DNA of 64,000 bases from Paracoccaceae bacterium (GCA_014323795.1 JACONK010000007.1:7768-71767); one strand, 5' to 3'. Shown: positions 45,339 to 55,643, counted from the first letter of the stretch. Translations and numbers: made by a program. The notes: generated from the letters alone by a model not told the origin.

Positions 45339-47042
45339 TCAGTCGTCGCCGGACGCGGTTTCGAGATTTTTTTCTTCCGCCAAAACAGCGTCAAGCCCGA
45401 CCTCCAGTTTGCGCCGGATGCGGATCTCCTCTTTTTCTTCCGGATCAAAACTCAGTGCACGGCGCCATTGGAAACGGGCCTCCCGTTGGCGTCCAACCAT
45501 CCAGTAGACATCGCCCAGGTGATCATTGATGATCGGGTCATCCGGCACCAGCGACACGGCCCGCTCCATCGGGGCAACCGCCTCCTGGAACTTGCCGACC
45601 CTGTAGAGCACCCAGCCGAGACTATCGGTAATGTAGCCGTCGTTCGGGCGCTGCGCGACCGCCTTTTCGATCATCGCCTGTGCCTCTTCCAGCTTGATGC
45701 CGAATTCGACCAGCGAATAGCCGAGGTAGTTGAGCACCAGGGGCTGATCCGGATTCAGTTCCAGCGCACGGCGGAAATCAGCTTCTGCATTGTCCCACCG
45801 GTTTTCCCGTTCGTTCGTGATACCGCGGGCGTAGAAGAGAAACCAATGGTTCGGTGCCGGGTTCGGGATCATATCCACGGCCCTATCGTAGGCTTCCGTC
45901 GCTTCGGCGTAGCGTTCCGCACCGCGCAGGGCATCACCGAGCGACATATGCACCCGCGGCACGTCGCCGTGGCTGCGGGTCAGGCCGCGCAAAACCTCGA
46001 TCGCCGCGTCGCGCTTATCAGCCTCAACCAGGGCGTCGGCGCGGCCAAGTTCCGCATCCAAAAACATCGGATCGTCCTGTGCCACCCGTGCATAGGCGCG
46101 GGCGGCAAGGTCGTATTGGCCCTGCTCCCGCAGCACTTCGGCTGTCAACAGGATTGCCTCTGACGTTGGATTCAGGTATTCAGCCAACCGTGCATAGACG
46201 ATGGCGTAGCGTTCATTTTCTTCCCGGCCCAGCACCCCGGCAAGTGTCAGAAATACCTCCGCGGTGCCGTCCCTGGCAGACCGGATGTAGGTAAAATCGA
46301 CCTCCCCCCCCGCTTCGATCTGATCGCGCAGGGCGGCTAAACCCTGATCAGAGGTTCCGCGCAGGGCTTCGTTCAAAAGGTTCAGTGCGTCCGCCTCTTT
46401 ACCTACATGGGTCATGATCTGGGCATGGGCGATCAGGCTGCCCCGGTTCAGCCGCAGGGAGCCGTTTTCGTCCCCGGTCAAAATCCTGTCAGCGGTTTCA
46501 AAATCACCAACCGACGCCAGTGCCAGTGCCTTGTGGTACTGGCCGAAGAGCCGCAGGGCCGCAGGGTTTTGCATGCTGTCAAACCGGTCGCCTGCTGTGC
46601 TCATCTGCCCCTGGCCAAGGGCGACCCACGCGGAAAGAAGACCGAACAGAAGCGGGCTGAACCGGTCATCCGCCCCGTTCAGGGCCGCGTCGGCCCGGTC
46701 AAAATCCTCCTTCCTGATGGCTTCAGACAAAAGCACCATTTCCGCCAGACGCGACGGAACCGGCCCGGAAGCCACCTTGTACGCAAGCGCGACAGCCCGA
46801 TCAACATCGCCCTTGCCCACAAACGCCAGAAGGGCATTGTTCAGCAGATACGGGTCTGATGGATCGCGGGCCAAAGCCTGGCCGTAGTAATGAGCAGCAA
46901 CCTGATAGTTATTGTCGCGATGCGCCTGGTTACCCGCCAGATACGCCCCGGCCAAGCCCTGCGCGGCGGCGGCGGGCAGTACTTCAGGCAACGCCAGAAC
47001 CGCCGCACAAATCGCACCCGGGAAAAAGCAGCCAAATTTCAT
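45339..47042 (-). CDS. Tetratricopeptide repeat protein, probably periplasmic
   Basis: 567 residues. An N-terminal signal peptide (FFPGAICAAVLALPEVLPAA then AAA) is followed by many TPR units; good examples are LGDALRGAERYAEATEAYD, WDNAEADFRRALELNPDQP and ARFQWRRALSFDPEEKEEIR. Such proteins act as scaffolds in envelope processes. It is convergent with the polyprenyl synthase gene (7 bp between) and has no operon partner. Confidence 0.9.
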   Translation of the reverse strand: MKFGCFFPGAICAAVLALPEVLPAAAAQGLAGAYLAGNQAHRDNNYQVAAHYYGQALARDPSDPYLLNNALLAFVGKGDVDRAVALAYKVASGPVPSRLAEMVLLSEAIRKEDFDRADAALNGADDRFSPLLFGLLSAWVALGQGQMSTAGDRFDSMQNPAALRLFGQYHKALALASVGDFETADRILTGDENGSLRLNRGSLIAHAQIMTHVGKEADALNLLNEALRGTSDQGLAALRDQIEAGGEVDFTYIRSARDGTAEVFLTLAGVLGREENERYAIVYARLAEYLNPTSEAILLTAEVLREQGQYDLAARAYARVAQDDPMFLDAELGRADALVEADKRDAAIEVLRGLTRSHGDVPRVHMSLGDALRGAERYAEATEAYDRAVDMIPNPAPNHWFLFYARGITNERENRWDNAEADFRRALELNPDQPLVLNYLGYSLVEFGIKLEEAQAMIEKAVAQRPNDGYITDSLGWVLYRVGKFQEAVAPMERAVSLVPDDPIINDHLGDVYWMVGRQREARFQWRRALSFDPEEKEEIRIRRKLEVGLDAVLAEEKNLETASGDD

Positions 47043-47145
47043 GGTAAATCCCTGCCGCCTGCCAGTATTTTATCGTCCGTTTCAGGCATAACAGGCCGTT
47101 GGTCAGGAATCAATGAAACAAAACCGTGAGCGACCTTCGAAAGTA

Positions 47146-48801
47146 TCACATGTTGGGATAATTCGGCCCTTCGCCGCCCTGCGGGGTAACCCAGGTGATG
47201 TTCTGGCTCGGATCCTTGATGTCACAGGTCTTGCAATGTACGCAGTTCTGACCGTTGATGCGGAATGTCGGGTTGCTCCCGTTATCGTCGCGCAGTACCT
47301 CGTAAACGCCGGCAGGGCAATACCGCTGAGCGGGTTCTGCGAACTGCGGCAGGTTGACGGCGACAGGGATTGACGCATCACGCAGTTGCAAATGGCAGGG
47401 CTGTCCTTCTGCGTGGTTGGTGGCAGAAAATGACACGTTCGTCAGGCGGTCGAAGCTCAGTTTACCGTCCGGTTTGGGATAGGCAATTTCCGGATAGTCG
47501 CCAGCCTTCCCGGTCGATTGCGCGTCCGTCTTGCCGTGTCTGAGAGTACCGAACGGCGAGAATTTGAAGATCGTCTGGAACCACATATCCATCCCGCCAA
47601 GGGACATGCCACCCAAGGGACCGAGCCTGCCGTTGAGCGGTGCGACGTTGCGGACGATCCTGAGGTCTTTACCTATCGGGCCGGTGCGAAGTTCTTCGTT
47701 GTAGGCACCCAGTTCATCGCCTTCACGACCCTCACGGATCGCGGCACAGGCCGCCTCCGCTGCCGCTTTACCCGATAGCATGGCGTTATGGTTGCCCTTG
47801 ATCCGCGGCAAGTTCACAAGCCCTGCCGAACAGCCCAAAAGCACACCGCCAGGGAATACCGCTTTCGGTATGGACTGAAATCCGCCTTTGGTCACAGCAC
47901 GGGCACCATAGGCCACGCGCTCACCGCCCTCCAGCACCCTGGCGATGCGGGGATGGTGCTTCCACCGCTGGAACTCCATGTAGGGAAACAGGTGCGGATT
48001 CCTGTAATTCAGATCAACAATGTAGCCCACACAGACCTGATTTTTATCCATGTGATACATGAACGATCCGCCGCCATTTCCAAATCCCAGGGGCCAGCCC
48101 ATGGTGTGGGTAACCTCACCTTCGTTGTGGTTCCGGGGCCTCACTTCCCATATCTCTTTCATGCCGAGACCAAACTTCGGCACGTCACAATCAGCGTCAA
48201 GACTGAACTTCGTGATCAGCTCCTTGGCAAGTGACCCGCGCACCCCTTCGGAAATGAAAACATATTTACCGTGCAGCTCCATCCCCGGCTCATAGGCCGG
48301 GCCGGGGGTGCCGTCAGGGTTCTTGCCGAACTCGCCCGCGACCACCCCTTTGACCGCACCTTCATCATCATGGATCAGCGCGGAACATGCCATGCCGGGA
48401 AAGATTTCCACGCCCATCTCTTCTGCCCGTTCAGCCATCCAGCGGCAGACGTTGCCCATGGATACGATGTAATTGCCGTGGTTGTTCATCAGCGGCGGCA
48501 TGATGGCGTTCGGCAGGCGGATCTGGCCCGCAGGGCCCAGAAGGTAAAAATTATCCTCTTTCACCGGTATGTTGATCGGAGCACCCGTTTCTTTCCAACC
48601 CGGTATCAGCGCGTCAAGTCCGCACGGGTCCAGCACTGCACCCGACATGATGTGGGCACCCACTTCAGAACCCTTTTCCAGCACAACGACATCCAGGCTT
48701 TCATCCAATTGCTTGAGCCGGATAGCGGCACTCAGGCCAGATGGACCTGCCCCGACAATCACCACATCATATCGTATTGATTCGCGCTCAAACCCGGACA
48801 T
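47146..48801 (-). CDS. Electron-transfer flavoprotein:ubiquinone oxidoreductase
   Basis: 551 residues. The FAD-binding motif is DVVIVGAGPSGLSAAIRL; the 4Fe-4S cluster cysteines lie in the C-terminal block CVHCKTCDIKDPSQNI; LAKELITKFSLDADCD and WPLGFGNGGGSFMYHMD are family segments. It passes electrons from ETF to ubiquinone at the membrane, and so serves acyl-CoA dehydrogenases such as the one at 62692-63963. Confidence 0.97.
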   Translation of the reverse strand: MSGFERESIRYDVVIVGAGPSGLSAAIRLKQLDESLDVVVLEKGSEVGAHIMSGAVLDPCGLDALIPGWKETGAPINIPVKEDNFYLLGPAGQIRLPNAIMPPLMNNHGNYIVSMGNVCRWMAERAEEMGVEIFPGMACSALIHDDEGAVKGVVAGEFGKNPDGTPGPAYEPGMELHGKYVFISEGVRGSLAKELITKFSLDADCDVPKFGLGMKEIWEVRPRNHNEGEVTHTMGWPLGFGNGGGSFMYHMDKNQVCVGYIVDLNYRNPHLFPYMEFQRWKHHPRIARVLEGGERVAYGARAVTKGGFQSIPKAVFPGGVLLGCSAGLVNLPRIKGNHNAMLSGKAAAEAACAAIREGREGDELGAYNEELRTGPIGKDLRIVRNVAPLNGRLGPLGGMSLGGMDMWFQTIFKFSPFGTLRHGKTDAQSTGKAGDYPEIAYPKPDGKLSFDRLTNVSFSATNHAEGQPCHLQLRDASIPVAVNLPQFAEPAQRYCPAGVYEVLRDDNGSNPTFRINGQNCVHCKTCDIKDPSQNITWVTPQGGEGPNYPNM

Positions 48802-49030
48802 GGACCTCTCCGTTACTGGTTAAGTGCGGTTTCCTGCCCCGCAGCCAAACCTGGTTTTAGCATTTTCCAGTGCCAACGTCATTGGTTACGCAATCCTGAA
48901 CCACAGGAACACCGCGTCACAAGTGTGCGTGTATCTGTTTTAACGTATTTTCCAACTCTCAACACCCTTGCGTATCCATTCCGGCACTTTTATGCCCAAA
49001 GCCTGCAAATCAGCGCATGCGGGCAGAACT

Positions 49031-49501
49031 ATGGAAAAGATCCCGATGACCCCGCAGGGGTTCAAAAATGCGGAAGCAGAATTGAAGCGGCTGAAGTCCG
49101 TGAACCGCCCTGCCGTGATCCAGGCCATCGCAGAGGCACGCGAACACGGCGACCTGACGGAAAACGCCGAATACCACGCTGCACGCGAACAGCAGAGCCA
49201 TATCGAGGGCCGCATTAAAGAGCTGGAAGGGGTCATATCGCTCGCCGATGTAATTGATGTGTCCAAACTGTCAGGCTCCATCAAATTCGGTGCCACGGTC
49301 AAACTGGTGGACGAAGACACCGAAGAAGAACAGACTTATCAGATCGTGGGGGAGCCCGAGGCGGACATCGAAAAGAACCTCATCAACATCAGATCGCCCC
49401 TTGCCCGCGCCCTAATCGGCAAGGAGGAAGGCGACAGTGTTGAGGTTCCCACCCCCGGCGGTACCCGCTATTACGAAGTGCTTAATGTGAAATTCATCTG
49501 A
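49031..49501 (+). CDS. greA: Transcription elongation factor GreA
   Basis: 156 residues from the ATG at 49031 ([19 protein letters not shown]). The N-terminal coiled coil has the acidic tip [17 protein letters not shown] that reaches the RNA polymerase active site, and the C-terminal FKBP-like domain ends [14 protein letters not shown]. It rescues backtracked RNA polymerase. Confidence 0.97.
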   Translation: MEKIPMTPQGFKNAEAELKRLKSVNRPAVIQAIAEAREHGDLTENAEYHAAREQQSHIEGRIKELEGVISLADVIDVSKLSGSIKFGATVKLVDEDTEEEQTYQIVGEPEADIEKNLINIRSPLARALIGKEEGDSVEVPTPGGTRYYEVLNVKFI

Positions 49502-49695
49502 TCCGCCAGGAAAGCACCCACGGCCATGATCCGGGCGCACCCGGGATGTTCGTCGCATGGATTCGGTATTTTGCCGGCACCGTTGCTTTCTATGGCGGGT
49601 GAATCCGGTCGGTAGCCCCTGTTTCCGGCAACATGTGTGTGGCATACGTGCCAAAGACGAAGATATCGCGCCCCGGACATGGCCCATGACCGGGG

Positions 49696-50943
49696 TCACA
49701 TCCCCGAGAACGGCAGATAGGTGACCATATCTCCGGGCGCGACCTGCACCGCCCCATCCGGCAATTCCACCAATCCTTCTGCCCAGGCGAGCCCCGACAC
49801 ACGCCCGGAACCTTCAGAAGCAAAAATTTCGGCCATGCCGCTCCGCAGCCGTGCACGCAGATATTCGCGCCGCCCCGGCTTTTTGCGTTTGGAAAAGCCG
49901 GCGGGCACCTGGTAGGTTTCGGGCAGACGCCAGCCTTCACCGCCGAGAATACCCATGGCCGGGCGGGCAAAGATCATCGTGCAGACCATCGCGGCAACCG
50001 GGTTGCCAGGCAGGCCAAACACAGGTACTCCGGCCCACAGGGCCAAGGCAAGCGGGCGCCCGGGCTTGACCGCGATGCGCCAGGTTTGCAACCCGCCGCT
50101 CTCTGCCAGAACAGCGGAAATATGATCCTCATCCCCGGCGGAGGCCCCGCCGCTTGTCAGGATCAGGTCTGCCTGTCGCACCGCCGCGTCCAGTTTTTGC
50201 CGCACCGCCGCCCTGTCATCGCGCACATGGCCCAAATCCACGGATTCACAGCCCCAGGCAGCCACCTGCGCCAACAGCATGGGCCGGTTCGCGTCATAGA
50301 TTCGGGAGCTGTCGGCAACCCCGCCCGTCACCACCTCATCCCCGGTGGAAAGCACACCCACGCGCAGCCTTTTATACACGCTAACCTGCGCCACACCGGT
50401 GGATGCCAGGGCCGCCGCCGCCTGCGCACGCAGGCGCATACCCGCTGTCATGATCACATCGCCTGCGGTGATGTCCTCCCCTACAGGCCGCATGTTCGCG
50501 CCAGGCTTTAAGCCGCGGCGAAAGGCAATACGATCCGGGGTGATTGTGCAATCCTCCTCCAGCACAATTGTATCCACGCCGCCAGGCAGGCGCGCACCGG
50601 TCAGGATGCGCAGGGCATGGCCCGCGGGCACCCTGCCGTCAAACGCCACTCCTGCCGAGGCACGGCCCCGGGCAAGAGGAAGTTCGATGATTCCCGTATC
50701 AGGCAGGTCGGCACAGGCAAAACAGTAGCCGTCCACCGCACTGTTGGAAAAGGGCGGATGGCTGCGCGGAGCAATCACATCCGCTGCCAGAATACGTCCC
50801 GCAACCTCCGACAGGGTGCACACCTCTGACCCCACAACCGTGTGCAAACCATCCCGCAGCCGGGTAAGTGCCACATCCACCGGCGTCCAATCCACGCCTG
50901 GCGGCATGGCAAAGCAGTCGTCTTTCAGGGGCGGTGGCCTCAC
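49696..50943 (-). CDS. moeA: Molybdopterin molybdenumtransferase MoeA
   Basis: 415 residues with a GTG start at 50943 that overlaps the mobB stop (GTGA). MoeA features: RASAGVAFDGRVPAGHALRI, ILTGARLPGGVDTIV, GVLSTGDEVVTGG, LTSGGASAGDEDHI and VFGLPGNPVAAM. It inserts molybdate into adenylylated molybdopterin. Confidence 0.96.
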   Translation of the reverse strand: MRPPPLKDDCFAMPPGVDWTPVDVALTRLRDGLHTVVGSEVCTLSEVAGRILAADVIAPRSHPPFSNSAVDGYCFACADLPDTGIIELPLARGRASAGVAFDGRVPAGHALRILTGARLPGGVDTIVLEEDCTITPDRIAFRRGLKPGANMRPVGEDITAGDVIMTAGMRLRAQAAAALASTGVAQVSVYKRLRVGVLSTGDEVVTGGVADSSRIYDANRPMLLAQVAAWGCESVDLGHVRDDRAAVRQKLDAAVRQADLILTSGGASAGDEDHISAVLAESGGLQTWRIAVKPGRPLALALWAGVPVFGLPGNPVAAMVCTMIFARPAMGILGGEGWRLPETYQVPAGFSKRKKPGRREYLRARLRSGMAEIFASEGSGRVSGLAWAEGLVELPDGAVQVAPGDMVTYLPFSGM

Positions 50944-51431
50944 AGCCCCACCTTTGCCGTGATGAAATCGGCAATGACGCAGGTGTCATCCAGTGCCAAA
51001 ACCGGCACATCCGCAACCACGTCACAGTCTGCCGCGATCACGCGGATAGTGGGGGTATGCGGTGCGATCAGATCATGCCCGGCCTCTGCCCGAAAACATT
51101 CCACCTTCGGATGTTCTGCCGCTTTCCAGCCTTCGATCAGCACCAGGTCAACCGGCGACAGCTGCGTCAGGAGCGCATCAAGTGGTGCCTCCGGCGCACC
51201 ATGCAGCTCGGACATCAGCACCCAACGCTGACCGCCTGATACCAGAACCTGGTGCGCCCCCGCCGCCCGGTGCCTGTGGCTGTCGCGGCCGGGATGATCC
51301 ACATCAAGGGAATGGTGCGCGTGCTTCATGGTAGATACGCTCAGACCGCGCACCGCGAACACCGACACCAGCCGTTCGATTAAACCAGTCTTGCCGGAAT
51401 TCTTCCAGCCGACCACGCCGAAGATCTTCAC
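50940..51431 (-). CDS. mobB: Molybdopterin-guanine dinucleotide biosynthesis adapter MobB
   Basis: 163 residues. The P-loop is GVVGWKNSGKTGLIERL, followed by STMKHAHHSLDVD and LVLIEGWKAAEHPKVE. It overlaps moeA and mobA by 4 bp on each side. MobB is a GTP-binding helper of MobA. Confidence 0.95.
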   Translation of the reverse strand: MKIFGVVGWKNSGKTGLIERLVSVFAVRGLSVSTMKHAHHSLDVDHPGRDSHRHRAAGAHQVLVSGGQRWVLMSELHGAPEAPLDALLTQLSPVDLVLIEGWKAAEHPKVECFRAEAGHDLIAPHTPTIRVIAADCDVVADVPVLALDDTCVIADFITAKVGL

Positions 51432-52021
51432 AGCATCGCCTCCGCCGCGGCAAGATCTTCCGGCGTGTTGATGTTAAAAAATACGTTGTCGTCGAAGGTG
51501 GCGGAGGCCGCGCCGTGGCTGTCTGTCCACAGCACCACCTTGCGCAGTCCGTAGCCCAACGCGCTGCGCAGATCGTTGCGCAGGCTCACGGGCCAGAACC
51601 CGAATGTCGGGTGTCGCGTGGGGTGCCCGCACTCTTGCGTCTGTGCCAGCGCGATAGGCGTACCGGCCCTTGTCGCCGCACAGATCAGCCGGTCTGCCAG
51701 ATCGAGCGGAAAAAACGGCGAATCCGCCGCCACTGTCACGATATGACTCGCCCCATTGGAAAGGGCCCAGTCAAGCCCGGCAAGCACCCCCGCCAGGGGC
51801 CCCGGCCAGCCGGCGATACTGTCCGCAATCACCGGCAACCTGAAATCCGCAAACCGGGCCGCATCCCCATTGGCGTTGAGCACCAGCCCGCTGACCTGCG
51901 GTTCAATCCGTTCAATCACCCGGGCCAGAAGCGTCCGCCCGCCGAGTTTGAGCATCCCCTTGTCACCGCCGCCCATCCGGGTTGCCTGACCACCGGCAAG
52001 GATTACCCCTGCGGGTTTCAT
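51428..52021 (-). CDS. mobA: Molybdenum cofactor guanylyltransferase MobA
   Basis: 197 residues. The nucleotide-binding motif GVILAGGQATRMGGGDKGML is typical, with AGVLAGLDWA and TVAADSPFFP further on. It converts Mo-molybdopterin to the guanine dinucleotide form used by formate dehydrogenases and DMSO-reductase family enzymes. It overlaps fdhD by 4 bp. Confidence 0.95.
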   Translation of the reverse strand: MKPAGVILAGGQATRMGGGDKGMLKLGGRTLLARVIERIEPQVSGLVLNANGDAARFADFRLPVIADSIAGWPGPLAGVLAGLDWALSNGASHIVTVAADSPFFPLDLADRLICAATRAGTPIALAQTQECGHPTRHPTFGFWPVSLRNDLRSALGYGLRKVVLWTDSHGAASATFDDNVFFNINTPEDLAAAEAML

Positions 52022-52899
52022 GCCGCCCCCTTCCGCCGTGCGGTCTTCGGGTCATCGGCCACTGCCTCGGGGTTCGCATCCCGGGCAAGCCGCGCCTCAC
52101 CTGCCAGACACACGAATCGCCTGCCCCGCAGACGTCCGATCAGCGTCAGGTTGACCTGTTGTGCGATCTGCACCCCCCAGGCGGTGAACCCGGATCGGCT
52201 GGCAAGCACCGGAATGCCCATTATCGCACATTTGATCACCATCTCGGACGTCAGTCGCCCGGTGGTGTATAGTATTTTATCCGCACCATCGACACCTTCC
52301 GCCAGCATCCATCCGGCAATCTTGTCGACGGCGTTGTGGCGCCCCACGTCTTCCATATAGACAAGCGGGCGATCCGCTTCGCAAAGTACGCTGCCATGGA
52401 TCGCCCCCGCGTTCAGGTAAAGGCTCGGCGTCTGATTTATCCGCGCCGCGAGCGCATAAAGCCAGCTCGTTCGGATTTCCGCATCCGGCAGTATAAGCCC
52501 TTCAAGGCCCTCCATCATGTCGCCAAAAACAGTCCCCAGCGCACAGCCGCTGGTGCGGGTCTTCTTCTGCACTTTTGCTTCATAAACAGTTGCGCGGGCT
52601 GTGCGCACAACAACAACACCGAGCTCTTCGTCGTAATCCACCGCCTGCACCGGTTCTTGCAGCATACCCTGGTTTTTCAGAAAACCTGTTGCCAGATACT
52701 CCGGGTAGTCGCCGATGGTCATCGCAGTGATGATTTCCTGGCGGTTTAGATAGATCGTCAGCGGGCGTTCCTCGACCACGTTGAGCGCGACCTTCGCCCC
52801 GGTGTGGTCCCGCCCGCTCACACTACGGGTCAGCCCGTCACCGCCCGTGGAAGGCGCAATAACATAAGCTGATGCATCCACCGGTTCTGACATTTGCAT
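52018..52899 (-). CDS. fdhD: Formate dehydrogenase accessory sulfurtransferase FdhD
   Basis: 293 residues. Family blocks are PLTIYLNRQEIITAMTIGD, FLKNQGML, YMEDVGRHNAVDKIAGWML and LTSEMVIKCAIMGIPVLASR. FdhD transfers sulfur from IscS to the Mo cofactor of formate dehydrogenase. At the site where E. coli FdhD has a CxxC motif only one cysteine is seen (RTSGCALGT), so this belongs to a variant subgroup or has altered chemistry. Formate dehydrogenase genes themselves are not in the window. Confidence 0.92.
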   Translation of the reverse strand: MQMSEPVDASAYVIAPSTGGDGLTRSVSGRDHTGAKVALNVVEERPLTIYLNRQEIITAMTIGDYPEYLATGFLKNQGMLQEPVQAVDYDEELGVVVVRTARATVYEAKVQKKTRTSGCALGTVFGDMMEGLEGLILPDAEIRTSWLYALAARINQTPSLYLNAGAIHGSVLCEADRPLVYMEDVGRHNAVDKIAGWMLAEGVDGADKILYTTGRLTSEMVIKCAIMGIPVLASRSGFTAWGVQIAQQVNLTLIGRLRGRRFVCLAGEARLARDANPEAVADDPKTARRKGAA

Positions 52900-52952
52900 T
52901 CCATGCGCTTTGGGCCTAGCGTCCGCCCCGATATCTGACCCGAAAGCTTGCC

Positions 52953-53648
52953 ATGGTCAACCGGCGTTTCCTGACAGGACTGAAAGACGGTGCCCCGTTC
53001 ATCCTTGTGGCTGCCCCTTTTGGTACGCTCTTTGGGGTGGCGGCGACGGAGACCGGGCTAAACCTGCCGGAAACGATGGCGATGACTGTTTTGGTCATCG
53101 CAGGCGCGGCCCAGTTTACCGCACTGGTTCTGATGCAGGAACAGGCACCGACGCTGGTGGTGATCATCACGGCACTGGCGGTGAACCTGCGCATGGCGAT
53201 GTATTCCGCCGCGCTCGCCCCCTGGCTGGGGAAAAACCGGCCGGGGATGAAACTGCTTTTGGCCTACTTCACCGTAGATCAGTCCTTCGCCCTGTCCAGC
53301 CTGCGCTACGAACATGAACCTGCATGGACGCTTGCTGACCGGACCAGCTATTTCTGCGGGGCATCCCTGGCGATTTTACCCCCATGGGTGCTGTTTTCCT
53401 GTGTCGGCGCGGTGGCGGGGAACGCCATCCCCGCCTGGGCGTCGCTTGATTTCGCGCTGCCGATTTGCTTTCTGGCAATCATCGGCCCGTCGCTGCGCAG
53501 CCTGCCCCATGTGATCGCCGCCGGTGTGTCTGTCGGTGGTGCCCTGTGGCTGGCCTGGATGCCCTGGTCGCTGGGCCTGATTGTCGCGGCGATGCTCGCC
53601 ATGGTGACCGGTGCCTGGGCGGAGAGGTGGCTGGAGGGGCAATCGTGA
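52953..53648 (+). CDS. azlC: AzlC-type branched-chain amino acid exporter large subunit
   Basis: 231 residues with about six transmembrane helices; FILVAAPFGTLFGVAATETG, VIAGAAQFTALVLM and ALAPWLGKNRPGMK are typical AzlC segments. It pairs with AzlD to export branched-chain amino acids. Confidence 0.92.
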   Translation: MVNRRFLTGLKDGAPFILVAAPFGTLFGVAATETGLNLPETMAMTVLVIAGAAQFTALVLMQEQAPTLVVIITALAVNLRMAMYSAALAPWLGKNRPGMKLLLAYFTVDQSFALSSLRYEHEPAWTLADRTSYFCGASLAILPPWVLFSCVGAVAGNAIPAWASLDFALPICFLAIIGPSLRSLPHVIAAGVSVGGALWLAWMPWSLGLIVAAMLAMVTGAWAERWLEGQS

Positions 53649-53974
53649 GCTCATACCCGGAACTCTGGTTTATCATCCTGGCCCTGGCGATCGGAACATT
53701 CTTCTTTCGCTGGTCCGGCCTCGGTTTACTCGGCGGGCGGGTATTGCCGGCCTGGGTGTTGCGCCATCTGCGCTACACTGCCGTCGCGGTTCTGCCCGGC
53801 CTTATCGCGCCTTTTGTGTTCTGGCCTCCGGCCACAGGCGGGGTGCCGGATGCCTCCCGTCTTGCAGCCGCGGCGGTGGTTCTTGGCCTTGCCATGGCAA
53901 CCCGCAACGTGGCGGTGGCTGTCATCTGCGGATTTACGGTGCTTTATGGTGTGCAGTGGGTGACGGGTGGCTAG
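53645..53974 (+). CDS. azlD: AzlD-type branched-chain amino acid exporter small subunit
   Basis: 109 residues from a GTG at 53645 that overlaps the azlC stop (GTGA). Several short hydrophobic helices, including WFIILALAIGTFFFRWSGLG and YTAVAVLPGLIAPFVFW, fit AzlD. Confidence 0.9.
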   Translation: MSSYPELWFIILALAIGTFFFRWSGLGLLGGRVLPAWVLRHLRYTAVAVLPGLIAPFVFWPPATGGVPDASRLAAAAVVLGLAMATRNVAVAVICGFTVLYGVQWVTGG

Positions 53975-54037
53975 GTTTTCTGTTTTCACCCCTTTCGCGC
54001 CAGTATCTTTTACATGATCAGCAGGGGAACCCGCCCG

Positions 54038-55249
54038 ATGAGCCTGCGCCACCACTCCCCGCAAGATCGCCGCACCGCCTTGCAGGCTGATGACATTCTG
54101 GGCTTCACCCCTGCCTTGCCGGAACCTGTGGCAGACGGGATGATCGAGAATGTCATCGGCACGTTTGAGCTGCCGCTCGGCGTTGTGCCGGACTTTCCGG
54201 TGAACGGAAAAACCTACAATGTGCCCATGGCGGTGGAGGAACCCTCCGTTGTCGCCGCAGCGGCGCATATGGGAAAAATCGCCCGCGCCCACGGCGGGTT
54301 CAGGGCGGAAACGACAGATCCGCTGATGCGTGCGCAAGTGCAGATTTTGGGGCTGACCGCGCCCGGTGCCGCCCGTGATGTCATCATGGCCGCAAGGGAA
54401 GAACTGATCGCCGCAGCCAACGCCTGCGACCCGGTGCTGGTCAGCCTCGGCGGCGGCTGCCGGGATGTGGAAGTTCACCTGTTTCAGGTTTCTCCCGCAG
54501 GACCTATGGTCGTCGCCCATCTCATCGTTGACGTTCGCGACGCCATGGGGGCCAACACGGTGAACACGATGGCCGAAAGGCTGGCCCCGCGGTTTGAGGC
54601 ACTGACCGGCGGCACGGTCCGCCTGCGTATCCTGTCAAACCTTGCGGATCTGCGACTTGCGCGGGCTTCTGTCATCCTTCCTGGCGATGCTTTCGATCCC
54701 GGCGTGACCCGGGCCATCGCGGAGGCCTGCGCCCTTGCCATCGTCGACCCCTACCGGGCGGCAACCCATAACAAGGGCATCATGAACGGGATAGACCCCC
54801 TCGTGATCGCCACCGGCAACGACTGGCGTGCGATAGAATCGGGTGCCCACGCCTATGCGGCGCGATCAGGCCGATATGTGGGGCTCACCACCTGGGAAGC
54901 GGGCGAAGACGGCGTTCTGACCGGGCAGATTGAACTTCCCATGGCACTCGGCCTCGTTGGCGGGGCGACAGGAACCCACCCGCAGGCGCAGGCTGCGCTC
55001 AAACTCATGGGCATATCCTCTGCCGCGGACCTGGCCAAAGTGGCCGCCGCCGTGGGCCTTGCCCAAAACCTTGCCGCGCTCCGTGCGCTTGCGTCAGAGG
55101 GTATCCAGAAGGGCCACATGGCACTTCACGCCCGCAACATCGCGATACTCGCCGGGGCACACGGCGCAGATGTTGACCGTGTGGCCAAAGGGCTGGCATT
55201 GTCCGGTGCGGTGACAGTAGAGAAGGCAAAGGAATTGCTCGGTGCCTAA
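54038..55249 (+). CDS. Class II (degradative-type) hydroxymethylglutaryl-CoA reductase
   Basis: About 403 residues from the ATG at 54038; a start eight codons earlier is possible. Class II HMG-CoA reductase signatures are [25 protein letters not shown] (catalytic Glu), [33 protein letters not shown] (catalytic Lys and Asp) and [12 protein letters not shown] (catalytic His). The Pseudomonas mevalonii enzyme uses NAD to convert mevalonate to HMG-CoA. No HMG-CoA lyase or mevalonate-pathway gene is adjacent. Confidence 0.93.
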   Translation: MSLRHHSPQDRRTALQADDILGFTPALPEPVADGMIENVIGTFELPLGVVPDFPVNGKTYNVPMAVEEPSVVAAAAHMGKIARAHGGFRAETTDPLMRAQVQILGLTAPGAARDVIMAAREELIAAANACDPVLVSLGGGCRDVEVHLFQVSPAGPMVVAHLIVDVRDAMGANTVNTMAERLAPRFEALTGGTVRLRILSNLADLRLARASVILPGDAFDPGVTRAIAEACALAIVDPYRAATHNKGIMNGIDPLVIATGNDWRAIESGAHAYAARSGRYVGLTTWEAGEDGVLTGQIELPMALGLVGGATGTHPQAQAALKLMGISSAADLAKVAAAVGLAQNLAALRALASEGIQKGHMALHARNIAILAGAHGADVDRVAKGLALSGAVTVEKAKELLGA

Positions 55250-55316
55250 AAACGGAACAACGGTGTGGCAAAGCCCCTGCCGGACCAGGACAACCAATAG
55301 CCCTGGGAGATATCCT

Positions 55317-55643
55317 TTAGGCCAAAGGGCGGCTACGCAGGAAGAGGTAGAGCGGGAAACCGCAACTCACCCCGATGCAGAACGTGGCCGGTATGCAGAC
55401 CAGCAGCACCCTGTAATCCTTGCGCTGAAATGCCTCTGCCACCATCCAGACCACCAGGGTGGCCGCGGCGACCGTCAGATCCCAAACAAGGCCCGAGGTC
55501 GCGGCATTCACATTCCAGGCATCAAGCATCCCACCGATGTCAAAGCCATTTTCCTGAAACCAGGCGATGAAATAGCGCATGGGCAGGATGATCCCTGCCA
55601 CGGCCAGCACCAGATAGAGCCAGCGCAACACTGAAATGCCCAT
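55317..55643 (-). CDS. DUF2834 membrane protein
   Basis: 108 residues from the ATG at 55643 (MGISVLRWLYLVLAVAG). Three hydrophobic helices and the ending GVSCGFPLYLFLRSRPLA fit DUF2834. It overlaps the lipoprotein gene stop by one base (TGATG). Function unknown. Confidence 0.8.
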   Translation of the reverse strand: MGISVLRWLYLVLAVAGIILPMRYFIAWFQENGFDIGGMLDAWNVNAATSGLVWDLTVAAATLVVWMVAEAFQRKDYRVLLVCIPATFCIGVSCGFPLYLFLRSRPLA

